Positions 17,603 through 26,570 of a stretch of DNA of 59,128 nt are shown piece by piece. Each line of letters begins with the position of its first letter. Within the stretch, counting starts at the first letter, position 1. The position numbers and the translations under genes were made by a program. The stretch is from Chitinophaga pinensis (lineage in GTDB: Bacteria; Bacteroidota; Bacteroidia; NS11-12g; UBA9320): positions 1-59,128 of the forward strand of contig CAMDGU010000013.1 in assembly GCA_945897885.1 (NCBI GenBank), read 5' to 3'. Below the pieces are notes generated by a model. The model saw nothing but the letters and a program-made list of their open reading frames with translations, did no database searches and was not told the DNA's origin.

Positions 17603-19549
17603 ATGAAAAAAAATTTACTAATAGTATTAAGTATTCTTCCGGCATATTTATTTGCCCAAAGCAACACGAAGGTAGTTAACCCAAATGTTAATGTACATCA
17701 TTCAAGTTCGCCTGTTAATTCAGCAACAGATCAAACCTATTTTCCCTACACCGCAGGGTCTGTAATCAAACCTGATTTGTATAAAAAACACCCCGGTTAT
17801 TCGGCAGTTGTAATAGGAAAAACTTTTTATGATTTGCAAACAAATGCCTCGATAGGTCGAAGAGTTATCTTACATGATGAGAGCCAGGTATCCGCAGTTT
17901 GGACCACTTCACCAATAGGTGAAGCAAACTGGCCAACACGTGGAATAGGATACAATCACAAAAAAACATCTTGGCCTGACCCAGTAAACAACCGTTTAGA
18001 AAGTCAAAGAACAGGATGGCCAAGTATTGGAATTCTAGAAAATGCCGGCAATAAGTATGAATTTGTGATGGGTCACGTTTCTTCTACCGGTGGATGGATT
18101 TTAAGCAAAAACACAGCCATTGGAAATCCAACTTTTGGAAGTGAAACGACCGTATTACAGCAACTAAATAACAAAGTATCAATTTGGGGCAGGGCAGCCA
18201 CTAATAATAAAAATATAATTCATGTGGTTTCTAATTATTATGCAAGCACAGCTGAGGGAATCCCTGTTGTAAAAATAAACGGTGTAAGCAGTCCTACAAC
18301 TTATTGTCGCTCTACCAATAGCGGTTTAACATGGGATAAACAATTTATTGCCATGCCGGGTTACGATTCAACCAGAACTTTAGCAGGTGGCGGTGACAAT
18401 TATGCCATTGATGTTAAAGATTCAATAGTTGCTATAGTTATTGGCGGAACAGGTGAAGATGTTGTTCTATACAAATCAACAAATAATGGAAATAGCTTTA
18501 ATAAGATAGTAGTTGAAGAATTTGAATTTGCACCTTTCAGTAAAAAGTTCATACCAAATGCTACACCTGCAAAAACAGCAGATGGTTCGTTCGATGTAAT
18601 TATTGGAAATGATAATAAAGCTCACGTATTCTTTGGAAGAATGTTTGTATCTGATGAAGACACAACAGATGATAGCTACAGTTTTTACCCCGGAACTGCA
18701 CAATTAGTGCATTGGTCAGAAGGATGGGATAGTGTAAACATTTGTGGATTAGCTAAGGACTATGATCAAAACGGAACTTTAGACGTAACCAGAGAAACAA
18801 CATCTTTTCTTGATGCTAACGGAGGATTACCAGCCGGTGTAACTTCAGCCACTCGTTATGGCTCTACGGCCTTGGTTTCTTTCCCTTCTTCATCGATGGA
18901 TGATAATGGTAACTTATATGTAATATACAGTGCACCACATGAATTGGCTATTAGTCCATTTAACGCTAATTACCGTGATATTTATGTTTCTTATTCAAAA
19001 AATGGTGGCCAAACTTGGACCATTGGTCAAAACATTACGGCAACAGCATTTGGTTTAATTACCAATAAAGAAAATGTTTTTGCATCAGCTGCTAAACGTT
19101 GTGATAACTTCTTACATTTAATTTACCAAGAAGATGAATTGCCTGGAACCAATCTTCAAAACAATGGTAATAGCAACACTCACCCTAATGATGAGCAACG
19201 TATAATGTATAGAGCTGTGCCTGTTGCTGATATATTATCTAATACTGTTGGAGATCCTGTTTCTGTTAAAAAAGTAACTGCAGATCCAAAGATTTTCTTT
19301 GTTAGCCAAAACCAACCAAACCCATTCAACTCAGAAACCAATGCAATGATATATATGCGTGATGGAAGCGATTTAACTCTTACCGTTTCTGACATTACCG
19401 GAAAAGTAGTAAGAACCGAAGGTTTGGGATATCACGGTGCAGGTAATCACTCAATTACTATAAATGCTGATGGTTTAAATTCAGGCTTATATCTTTATAC
19501 CCTTACCAACAAACAATACGGTATTACTAAAAAAATGCAGGTTAAATAA
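17603..19549 (+). CDS. T9SS-exported Asp-box protein
   Basis: 648 residues from the ATG at 17603, which opens the signal peptide MKKNLLIVLSILPAYLFA before QSNTK; the longer upstream reading adds nothing. The body contains Asp-box type motifs (RSTNSGLTWDKQF, KSTNNGNSFNKI, SYSKNGGQTWT), so a beta-propeller is likely. The last 80 residues are a type A T9SS sorting domain: NQPNPFNSETNAMIYM, LTVSDITGKVVRTE and SGLYLYTLTNKQYG, with a terminal MQVK. Inference: outer-surface or released protein of unknown ligand. A strong terminator follows at 19573. Confidence 0.88.
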   Translation: MKKNLLIVLSILPAYLFAQSNTKVVNPNVNVHHSSSPVNSATDQTYFPYTAGSVIKPDLYKKHPGYSAVVIGKTFYDLQTNASIGRRVILHDESQVSAVWTTSPIGEANWPTRGIGYNHKKTSWPDPVNNRLESQRTGWPSIGILENAGNKYEFVMGHVSSTGGWILSKNTAIGNPTFGSETTVLQQLNNKVSIWGRAATNNKNIIHVVSNYYASTAEGIPVVKINGVSSPTTYCRSTNSGLTWDKQFIAMPGYDSTRTLAGGGDNYAIDVKDSIVAIVIGGTGEDVVLYKSTNNGNSFNKIVVEEFEFAPFSKKFIPNATPAKTADGSFDVIIGNDNKAHVFFGRMFVSDEDTTDDSYSFYPGTAQLVHWSEGWDSVNICGLAKDYDQNGTLDVTRETTSFLDANGGLPAGVTSATRYGSTALVSFPSSSMDDNGNLYVIYSAPHELAISPFNANYRDIYVSYSKNGGQTWTIGQNITATAFGLITNKENVFASAAKRCDNFLHLIYQEDELPGTNLQNNGNSNTHPNDEQRIMYRAVPVADILSNTVGDPVSVKKVTADPKIFFVSQNQPNPFNSETNAMIYMRDGSDLTLTVSDITGKVVRTEGLGYHGAGNHSITINADGLNSGLYLYTLTNKQYGITKKMQVK

Positions 19550-19572
19550 TAAACCAAAAACATACTTTTACC

Positions 19573-19606
19573 AAAAGCCGGAACCTGAAAATTCCGGCTT
19601 TTTTTT
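19573..19606 (+). terminator. Rho-independent terminator after the T9SS Asp-box gene
   Basis: Eleven-base stem AAAAGCCGGAA / TTCCGGCTTTT with an eight-base loop, followed by an unbroken T run. It begins 24 bases after the stop at 19549. Confidence 0.9.
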
Positions 19607-19607
19607 G

Positions 19608-19638
19608 TTTGATACTTTTAAAAATAATTATACTTTTG
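19608..19638 (+). promoter_or_regulatory. Bacteroidota sigma-type promoter of tRNA-Leu
   Basis: TTTG (19608-19611), 19-base spacer, then TACTTTTG (19631-19638), fitting TTTG-N19-TAnnTTTG. It lies about 50 bases before the tRNA and directly after the preceding terminator. Confidence 0.65.
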
Positions 19639-19688
19639 CACCACTATCAAAAAACAAAAAAATTAAACTTTGTTGATTGATAAGAGCT

Positions 19689-19773
19689 GCGGATGTGATG
19701 TAATTGGTAGCCATGCCAGACTTAGGATCTGGTGCTTTGCGGCGTGTAGGTTCGAGTCCTATCATCCGCACCA
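19689..19773 (+). tRNA. tRNA-Leu (UAG anticodon)
   Basis: Class II cloverleaf: acceptor GCGGATG pairs with CATCCGC at 19763-19769, anticodon stem CCAGA/TCTGG encloses loop CTTAGGA with anticodon TAG at 19723-19725, then a long variable arm typical of Leu. T loop TTCGAGT is present, and discriminator A plus encoded CCA (19771-19773). Confidence 0.95.
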
Positions 19774-19814
19774 AACAAAAGAGGACAAAATGAAAATTTT
19801 GTCCTCTTTTGTTT
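19774..19814. terminator. Long bidirectional terminator between tRNA-Leu and the convergent transferase gene
   Basis: An 18-19 base-pair stem (AACAAAAGAGGACAAAAT / ATTTTGTCCTCTTTTGTT) with a four-base loop starts at the CCA end of the tRNA. T runs on both strands suit termination of the tRNA and of the minus-strand gene ending at 19821. Confidence 0.85.
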
Positions 19815-19820
19815 TTATAT

Positions 19821-21674
19821 CTATTTCATTATTTGATAATCTTCCTTCATTTGAGCAGAAGATTGCATTATAAATTTACCAAGCTTCAATAAACTGTCTG
19901 ATTTATTTTTGGTTCGGATTACATCTTTTAAATTTATATCATATACCACATCATTTTTTTTTGTCAAAACCCCTACCCCATGATCATAGGTAAAATAGGC
20001 AAATGAATTTTCGCTAAAAATATTAGATGATAGTTTGAATTTTTGAGGACTCAGATTTAACTCATTGCATACTAAAGACGGGATATTTAAATGTCCACAG
20101 TAGTTGGAATTGACAGCTCCTTTAAACACTTCTTTTAATGCACCTCCAGTAATCATCATAGGAATATGGTAGCGTTCAGGATCGTTCATCCTCCGGTTTA
20201 GAGGATAATTACAAGCATGATCGGCCATTATTACAATAAGTGTGTTCTTATACCATTTTTGCTTTTTTGCTTTGCCTATAAAATCCAGCAAGCAGCTATC
20301 GGTATAATGCACCGTGTTTTTATAATTGGTGGCTACAATATCCTTTTCGGTAAAAATTTTTGTTACCGGTGCTTCAAACCACTCGTGTGAGGTAAGTGTA
20401 ACCATTGTGCTGAAAAACGGTACTGGTTGATTTGTTAAACTATTTAACACCCAGTCAAATGTTTCCTCATCCAAAGCACCCCAAGCAGATTTTCGTTTTG
20501 CCTTGGCTAACAATTCCATATTAATTTTGTCTATTCCTGCTGATTGAAGATACACATCAGTATTGGCAAACTGTGGATTACCTCCGGTAAAATAGGATGT
20601 GTAAAACCCTGCTGAACTTAAATCTCGAATAAGATTCGGATAATTTTCAAAACGATCCATATCTTCCATAGGATAAGCCTGAGCCTGAGCCGGGAAACCG
20701 CTTAATGAAGCCATTAATCCTTGTTCGGTGCGAAAACCTGTGCTATAAAAATTTTTAAACAATAACCCATCAACTGATAGGGCATCAAAACCTGGAGTAA
20801 CATTAGGTTGACCACCCAAACAGCCCACCACATCGGCTCCCCAACTTTCCAAATACACAAAAAGCAGGTTAGGTCTTTCAACTGAAGAAATTTTTAAAGC
20901 ATTTTTAAAATACGTTTGTGAAAATTCACTTTGAAATGTTTCACTTTGAACTTTGGTAAAAAATTTATAAGGATTTCCCTGTGATTTATAATGACTCACG
21001 ATGTCAAAAAAATTCCAAAACCCATTAATAGCAGCATAATTCAGAACCGGATATTTTGAGTAATAACTTTGTCCTTTACCTATTGGACGGCCTGAAATCC
21101 CTCCCCTAAGCGAAATAAACAAGAAACTTATGATGATCAAAAAGGAAATTGAAAGATTAAAGGGTCGTTTTTTAACGAATGGGGTTCTATTAAAATATCG
21201 TTTATAACAAACCCAAAAAAGAATGGAAACAAGTAAAACAGTGATTATAAATTTAAGATGTCCTATACTTCCAGCTGAGGCTGAAACCGTTCCAGGAAAT
21301 TGCAAATACCATAAAGCCTTCCCATTAATACGGGTTCCCCAATTATGATATAAAGCTAAATCGATTGAATATATTAAGAAACAACAACATAATAAAAACG
21401 TAGTTACCCATAGCGTTAGTTTTGAAGCATTTGATTTTACGATACTGCTTGCAAAAACCAATAATACAGGAATTATAGTACAATAGGTGCCGGCCGATAA
21501 GTTAAGACCCAAACCTGACCTAAAAGCATAGAGAATATGGCTTAATGGAACGTCCTTTACTTCACCATAAGAAAACAGAATAAATGCGGCCTGCAATACC
21601 AAAAAGTAAAGCATCCAAAATAACAATTGCTTGAGAGTGTAAATAAAATAGTGACGTATTTTCAAGAGTAGCAA
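19821..21674 (-). CDS. LTA-synthase-like membrane phosphotransferase (sulfatase/AlkP fold)
   Basis: 617 residues. About five membrane helices occupy residues 10-200 (LLFWMLYFLVLQAAFILFSY, IIPVLLVFASSIV, LTLWVTTFLLCCCFLIYSID, FIITVLLVSILFW, LSISFLIIISFLFISL). The extracytoplasmic sulfatase-type domain follows: LLFVYLESWGADVVG (metal Glu), FYSTGFRTEQGLMASLSG with the nucleophile Thr, TLIVIMADHACNYPLN with the DH metal ligands, and a His in TLTSHEW. Known: relatives (LtaS, OpgB, EptA-like) transfer phosphoglycerol or phosphoethanolamine groups to envelope glycans and lipids. A Gram-negative has no lipoteichoic acid, so a lipid or glycan decoration role is inferred. Confidence 0.88.
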   Translation of the reverse strand: MLLLKIRHYFIYTLKQLLFWMLYFLVLQAAFILFSYGEVKDVPLSHILYAFRSGLGLNLSAGTYCTIIPVLLVFASSIVKSNASKLTLWVTTFLLCCCFLIYSIDLALYHNWGTRINGKALWYLQFPGTVSASAGSIGHLKFIITVLLVSILFWVCYKRYFNRTPFVKKRPFNLSISFLIIISFLFISLRGGISGRPIGKGQSYYSKYPVLNYAAINGFWNFFDIVSHYKSQGNPYKFFTKVQSETFQSEFSQTYFKNALKISSVERPNLLFVYLESWGADVVGCLGGQPNVTPGFDALSVDGLLFKNFYSTGFRTEQGLMASLSGFPAQAQAYPMEDMDRFENYPNLIRDLSSAGFYTSYFTGGNPQFANTDVYLQSAGIDKINMELLAKAKRKSAWGALDEETFDWVLNSLTNQPVPFFSTMVTLTSHEWFEAPVTKIFTEKDIVATNYKNTVHYTDSCLLDFIGKAKKQKWYKNTLIVIMADHACNYPLNRRMNDPERYHIPMMITGGALKEVFKGAVNSNYCGHLNIPSLVCNELNLSPQKFKLSSNIFSENSFAYFTYDHGVGVLTKKNDVVYDINLKDVIRTKNKSDSLLKLGKFIMQSSAQMKEDYQIMK

Positions 21675-21813
21675 ATCTAATTGTTTAAAATGATTTGATT
21701 TTAGAATTGCTTCTCAAAGAAATGGGGTAATGTAAGATTCCCAAAAAATATTACAATCTAAACTTTCTATTTAATAAATAATGACAGCATTTCAAACAGA
21801 TTATCAGAAGCAT

Positions 21814-21853
21814 TACCAAATGAGCGGGATAAATTTATCCTGCTCATTTGGTA
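21814..21853. terminator. Perfectly paired long hairpin after the SulP-CA gene
   Basis: A 20-pair stem with almost no loop (TACCAAATGAGCGGGATAA and its complement, one G-U pair) lies 10 bases beyond the stop of the SulP-carbonic anhydrase gene. Probably its transcription end, although the T run is on the plus-strand side. Confidence 0.7.
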
Positions 21854-21862
21854 TAAAAATTT

Positions 21863-24013
21863 TTAATCGTAAAAATCAACTATTCCCGATTCAATATTAT
21901 ACATTGCCCCTACAATTTTTATTTGATTGGTTTCCAATAATTCGGTAAGGTTGCTGTCTTTTTTTATCTCAGCTATCGAATTAAAAATATTCTCTTCAGC
22001 CAAAGCAGAAATCTTTTCATCCTTTGTTGAAAGATGTTCACACACATGTTTCGATTTTTTAATCTTATCAATTAATGGCCCTATGTTTCCATCAGGTGTA
22101 TCACTAAATGCAGCTTTCACAGCGCCACAATTAGTATGTCCTAATACTACGATAAGTTTAGCTCCTAATACCTGACAAGCGAATTCAATACTGCCCAAAA
22201 TATCTTCATTTACCACATTTCCTGCAATACGAATGCTTACTATATCACCAAATCCTTGATCAAAAATTAATTCAGTTGCCGAACGCGAATCTATACATCC
22301 TAAAATAACACTCATAGGGTGCTGCGCTGATGAAGATTCTCTAACTTGTCTTAAAAGATCCTTTTTCTGACTATTTCCATTAACAAATCTGGAATTCCCT
22401 TTCTTCAAAATATCAAGCATATCGTCAGGAGTAAGTTCATCTAATAACTCCCTTGTTAGTACATAGGGAAACTTTATCTCATCCTTAATACGGTGTTTTT
22501 TGTCAAAACCCGTTACACTAATTTTAACGTCCTTCTCTGAAATTCCGTGTTGCATATAATTAAGTATGGTATCCCTTACATCACTATCCAAAAAATCAGT
22601 TCGTGTTCCATCAATCAAAATATTTGAATTATCAGCAACTCTATCCAGCGTATTTTCCAAAGCTGCTTTATGAAAAAAAGATACTTGCTGAGATAATTCA
22701 AGTTTTAATATCTTTCTATTTTGGTACTCTTCCCTTAAAAATATAAATGGATTCTTAAAATTACTTCTTAAGATAAAGAAAATGGCAGATACCAATCCAA
22801 CCGTTACCCCTAGCAATAAATCAGTAAATACTATAGCAACTACCGTAATAATAAACGGTAAAAACTGATCCATTCCTTTTGTATAAAACAGTTTAAAATC
22901 TTTAAAAGAAACAAGTTTAAAACCTGTAACTATTAAAATGGCCGCAAGTGCTGATAGGGGTATTTTAGATAATAGTGAGGGAAAGAGTAAAATAAACACT
23001 AATAAATAAACGCCATGAAATATGGCAGAAAATTTGGATTTTGCACCCGAGTTAATATTCACACTGCTTCGCACAATTACTGAGGTAAGTGGCAAGCCTC
23101 CCAATAACCCTGAAACCACATTACCAACTCCTTGTGCCAATAATTCTCTATTTACCGGGGTTTTATGTCCATTCTCATCCAGTTTATCAGTTGCCTCAAT
23201 ATTTAATAGAGTTTCTAACGAGGCAACAATTGCCAATGTTAAGCCAACCTTCCAAATATTTATTTGGCTAATTGCAGAAAAATTAGGCTTAGTAAAAAGC
23301 TTGTCAGCGTTAGCCAAGGAAATACCATCAGGTAATTGAACTCGATGCGAGTTTTCAATAAACAAATTTGCAAATTGAGAATTAAAAAGCTCATTCATTG
23401 CAATTCCTAAAATTACCACTACAAGTGAAGCAGGCACAAAGTCATTTATCTTTTTAGGAAGAATTTTGTTCCAATAAATCATAACCAAAATTCCGGTTAT
23501 TGCTATTATAATAGCACCCATTTGTAAATGAGCCAATCCTTGCAAAAGTTCGGTAAATGTATTTTCATGATCTGCCTGACTAAATACAAAATCACCTTCA
23601 GCATCTTTGTCATAGCCAAAGGCATGGGGTATTTGTTTAAAAACAAGTATTATTCCTATGGAAGTTAATAATCCCTTAATTACCGATGTTGGGAAAAAAC
23701 TTGCTATATCACCAGCTTTTATAATACCTAAAATAAGTTGTAGAAAACCGGCAATTATTAAAGCCACCAAAAACGATTCAAAACTACCCAATTCTGTAAT
23801 TGCCACCAATACTATTGCAGTAAGACCTGCTGCCGGGCCACTTACGCTAAAATGAGAACCACTAATGGAACCGATAATTAACCCTCCTATTATCCCTCCC
23901 AATAAACCGGCGGCCATTGGTGCTCCAGAAGCTAAAGCAATACCAAGACAAAGGGGAATAGCAACTAAAAATACTGCCATACCCGAAATCAAATCTTTAT
24001 AAATAGTTTTCAT
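21863..24013 (-). CDS. SulP-family anion transporter fused to beta-carbonic anhydrase
   Basis: 716 residues. Residues 1 to about 420 are a SulP transporter: YKDLISGMAVFLVAIPLCLG, GSISGSHFSVSGPAAGLTAI, many membrane helices and LLAQGVGNVVSGLLGGLPLT. A linker of about 95 residues (SQQVSFFHKAALENTLDRVA, IDGTRTDFLDSDVRD) looks like a reduced STAS domain. The last 200 residues are a beta-carbonic anhydrase with GCIDSRSATELIFDQ (Cys and Asp-Arg dyad) and LGHTNCGAVKAAF (His and Cys), so all zinc ligands are present. Known: such fusions occur in marine and other bacteria and are thought to couple HCO3- transport with CO2 interconversion. Inference: inner-membrane bicarbonate uptake. Monocistronic with its own hairpin. 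Confidence 0.95.
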   Translation of the reverse strand: MKTIYKDLISGMAVFLVAIPLCLGIALASGAPMAAGLLGGIIGGLIIGSISGSHFSVSGPAAGLTAIVLVAITELGSFESFLVALIIAGFLQLILGIIKAGDIASFFPTSVIKGLLTSIGIILVFKQIPHAFGYDKDAEGDFVFSQADHENTFTELLQGLAHLQMGAIIIAITGILVMIYWNKILPKKINDFVPASLVVVILGIAMNELFNSQFANLFIENSHRVQLPDGISLANADKLFTKPNFSAISQINIWKVGLTLAIVASLETLLNIEATDKLDENGHKTPVNRELLAQGVGNVVSGLLGGLPLTSVIVRSSVNINSGAKSKFSAIFHGVYLLVFILLFPSLLSKIPLSALAAILIVTGFKLVSFKDFKLFYTKGMDQFLPFIITVVAIVFTDLLLGVTVGLVSAIFFILRSNFKNPFIFLREEYQNRKILKLELSQQVSFFHKAALENTLDRVADNSNILIDGTRTDFLDSDVRDTILNYMQHGISEKDVKISVTGFDKKHRIKDEIKFPYVLTRELLDELTPDDMLDILKKGNSRFVNGNSQKKDLLRQVRESSSAQHPMSVILGCIDSRSATELIFDQGFGDIVSIRIAGNVVNEDILGSIEFACQVLGAKLIVVLGHTNCGAVKAAFSDTPDGNIGPLIDKIKKSKHVCEHLSTKDEKISALAEENIFNSIAEIKKDSNLTELLETNQIKIVGAMYNIESGIVDFYD

Positions 24014-24131
24014 TTTTTTATTATTATACTAATTTTTAGGGTGTAATTTATTTCAAATGAGAAATAGGTCTGAATCTAAATTCAAGCCAAATATTATAAG
24101 TAATCAGCTGACATTAAAAAAATCAGTCTGC

Positions 24132-24428
24132 CTAACTTAAAATTTCAGGAGGAGGACAAATAATCTCTCTAAAGCAAGCTCTTGGCTTTAAAAAGATGAA
24201 ATTATTTGCATCGTTAATTGATGTAAGAATTGTAAAAATAGAATCAGAATAGGTTTCGGATTCTTTGTCTTCTTCAAAAAGCTTAATTGTTTTTTCTTCT
24301 AACGAAATTACATTTGAAATGCTATCGTCCGAATCTAAAATTAGTTTAAGACTAGAAGGTGGAAATGCAAGTGAGAACACGAATAAGCTTATTAGAATTA
24401 TAACTATGCTTACCTTTCCTAGTTTCAT
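24132..24428 (-). CDS. Small secreted hypothetical protein
   Basis: 98 residues with a hydrophobic N-terminal signal or anchor (KVSIVIILISLFVFSLAF). The rest is acidic and polar, and the end has two cysteines (PRACFREIICPPPEIL). No family is recognised. It sits between the T9SS esterase-like gene and the SulP-CA gene, on the same strand, with a terminator (24481-24513) upstream, so it should have its own promoter or lead into the SulP-CA gene (118-base gap). Confidence 0.55.
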   Translation of the reverse strand: MKLGKVSIVIILISLFVFSLAFPPSSLKLILDSDDSISNVISLEEKTIKLFEEDKESETYSDSIFTILTSINDANNFIFLKPRACFREIICPPPEILS

Positions 24429-24480
24429 CGTGACAAAAATACTACAATACGGGTTAAGTTGGTGTAAAGATTAATCACAA

Positions 24481-24513
24481 AAAAAAACCTTTGCTTTTAG
24501 CAAAGGTTTTTTT
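24481..24513 (-). terminator. Terminator of the T9SS esterase-like gene
   Basis: Fourteen-pair stem AAACCTTTGC / GCAAAGGTTT extended by A/T runs, five-base loop, 24 bases past the stop at 24538. A and T runs on both sides make it bidirectional in form. Confidence 0.88.
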
Positions 24514-24537
24514 TAAAATATTTATTCTTTTAAAAGT

Positions 24538-26232
24538 TTACTTGATGATAAGTTTTTCAACAGCATTACCTTGACTGGTTGCAACATTTACAACATACAA
24601 ACCAGATTTAAGATTTAAAGTTGGTAGTGTAAAATTGTTAGTATTTACTTCTGATTGAAAAACAACTTTACCTGTGATATCGGTAACTGAAACAAAATTA
24701 ATAACTTCTTTGTAAGAAATAGTAATGTTATTGGATGCCGGATTTGGATAAATCTTTACTCCTGTTACTTTTGGAGATTTCACTCCTAATTGATTAGCTG
24801 TAAGCAGTCCCATAGCTAAGGCTATACGAGGAGTCATATAACCATGAATGGTATCCTGATACAATTTAGATTTAGACTTGCTCATGTCGGTATTACTGGT
24901 GATTGAATTCATATGGCAAGTGTATCCTGCAGGTGCTCCGGCAACTTGTGAGGTTGCTTCTTTTGAAGTAGGATCCCACCATTGGTATGGTGAAGCTTGA
25001 TTATCAAATTCCTTTGCAGCTACTGGCAGTAAAAATGGATACATTCCTTCCCCACTTCGAATCTTTATTTGATCAGTTGGAAGAGGAATATGAGCTACAG
25101 TTTTATTGTACAATGAACGAGCTTTATTTGTATAAGGATCAGAACTTGGCACAGTTGCAAAAATGGAATTATTTCCAAGTCTTTGAGCTCTCATTATGGT
25201 ATTATTAGCACCATCAACATCAACAACCGTTTGCAACGATGAAGGCACAGTTACTATACCATATCCAAATGGTGCAAATGGATCACGTACACATTGCATA
25301 GAAACAATTGGTGCATCACCAGCTTCAAGCCAAGATGTATCGGCCAATGCTCCACCTAAAGTTCCTATAACTTTTATTTTAGTACTTACTTTACTATTAG
25401 CATATAAATTAAACAATCCACGAGTACCGTCAATGTAGCCTACTTTTGATGTATCAATGTAACCAACAAATTTTGGCAATGTCATAAATTCAGGGTATTT
25501 ATCTAATGTATTGTAAGCATGAGCAATATAGGCCCCTGTACCTTCACCTACCAGAGCTATATTAGCTGTATCCATATTATAGTTAGCGCCAATTGCTTTA
25601 ATAACTCTAACACATTCTTTAACATCTTGAATAGATCTATAAACTGCGTTCAATAATGTACCACGACGACCATCAAGTGTAGTGGCTATTGGGTTCCATC
25701 CTAAACGATAATCAATGGCAATGGCAACATATCCTCTACGAGCGAAACCTTTGCATAAATCAACAACAATGCTATCGGATTTATCACCACAAGGACTTCC
25801 ATTAACTACAGGAGGTAAAAAATTACCAGTGTGTAAATAAATAATCACAGGTCTTTTTACCCCAACATCGGCTGTAAGACTTGGCATATAAGCATCCATT
25901 GTTAATGTTGTTACCTTTAAAATAGTAGAATCTCCAGGAGGAGTTGACTTAGGATAGCGATACTTTAAAGGAATTGTACCAGCCTGTCCGGTTAATACTT
26001 TTGTTTTAAGATAAGCTAATTCAGAACCTATTTTTGGCATGTTACCAGGCGTGGCTAGGTCTGTTTGATTGATAATTAGCCAATTTAGATTGGTTGCGAA
26101 TGGAATACCTTTCATAATACTTAACTGAGAGTTTGTAAAAACCTCATTCTTGTAACGAAGCGGTGTTTGTGCACTCGCATGATAAGCCATGCTGCACACA
26201 AGTAAGATTAAAGATAGAGTAACTTTTTTCAT
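24538..26232 (-). CDS. T9SS-exported esterase-like alpha/beta-hydrolase lacking the Ser nucleophile
   Basis: 564 residues with signal peptide (MKKVTLSLILLVCSMAYHAS then AQTPLRY). Alpha/beta-hydrolase core: PVIIYLHTGNFLPPVV (oxyanion strand, HTGNF in place of HGGG/HGGxF), GFARRGYVAIAIDYRLGWNP and SIQDVKECVRVIKAIGANYN. The nucleophile elbow, normally GESAG, reads GEGTGA (229-234), with glycine at 231 encoded GGT, one transition from AGT serine. The C-terminus is a type A sorting domain (VKIYPNPASNNITISYKE, LNLKSGLYVVNVAT, KLIIK). Inference: surface protein of carboxylesterase fold, possibly non-catalytic. Terminator directly downstream. Confidence 0.85.
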   Translation of the reverse strand: MKKVTLSLILLVCSMAYHASAQTPLRYKNEVFTNSQLSIMKGIPFATNLNWLIINQTDLATPGNMPKIGSELAYLKTKVLTGQAGTIPLKYRYPKSTPPGDSTILKVTTLTMDAYMPSLTADVGVKRPVIIYLHTGNFLPPVVNGSPCGDKSDSIVVDLCKGFARRGYVAIAIDYRLGWNPIATTLDGRRGTLLNAVYRSIQDVKECVRVIKAIGANYNMDTANIALVGEGTGAYIAHAYNTLDKYPEFMTLPKFVGYIDTSKVGYIDGTRGLFNLYANSKVSTKIKVIGTLGGALADTSWLEAGDAPIVSMQCVRDPFAPFGYGIVTVPSSLQTVVDVDGANNTIMRAQRLGNNSIFATVPSSDPYTNKARSLYNKTVAHIPLPTDQIKIRSGEGMYPFLLPVAAKEFDNQASPYQWWDPTSKEATSQVAGAPAGYTCHMNSITSNTDMSKSKSKLYQDTIHGYMTPRIALAMGLLTANQLGVKSPKVTGVKIYPNPASNNITISYKEVINFVSVTDITGKVVFQSEVNTNNFTLPTLNLKSGLYVVNVATSQGNAVEKLIIK

Positions 26233-26570
26233 GTTTATTTTTTAATTTGGTTTCAAAAATAGTTTTTAAATTAATATTTAATAGTTTTTTTTAAATTAGA
26301 ATAATCTGTTATACCTTGTATTGATAAAGTTTAAATCTTAATTTCATTTTTCAGTATTTGTAGTTTTTTTGTGGCAAACTTTAAAATTTTTATTAATTAT
26401 CAATAATTGATTTTAAAATTTTCTGATCAGGTTTTGATTTTTATTCAATAATTCTATCCTAATCAAAAATAAAGTTGCATTAATTACTACTAAATTAATT
26501 CAGAGAATTTGGCATTAGTAAATTTTGCGATAATTAGTTTACTCATTTTGCACAATTGGCAAATTAAAAA
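26233..26570. other. 338-base AT-rich gap
   Basis: Lies between two minus-strand genes, so it holds the promoter of the esterase-like gene and the end region of the TonB receptor gene. Over 75 percent A/T by eye. No open frame or convincing hairpin is seen. Confidence 0.4.
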
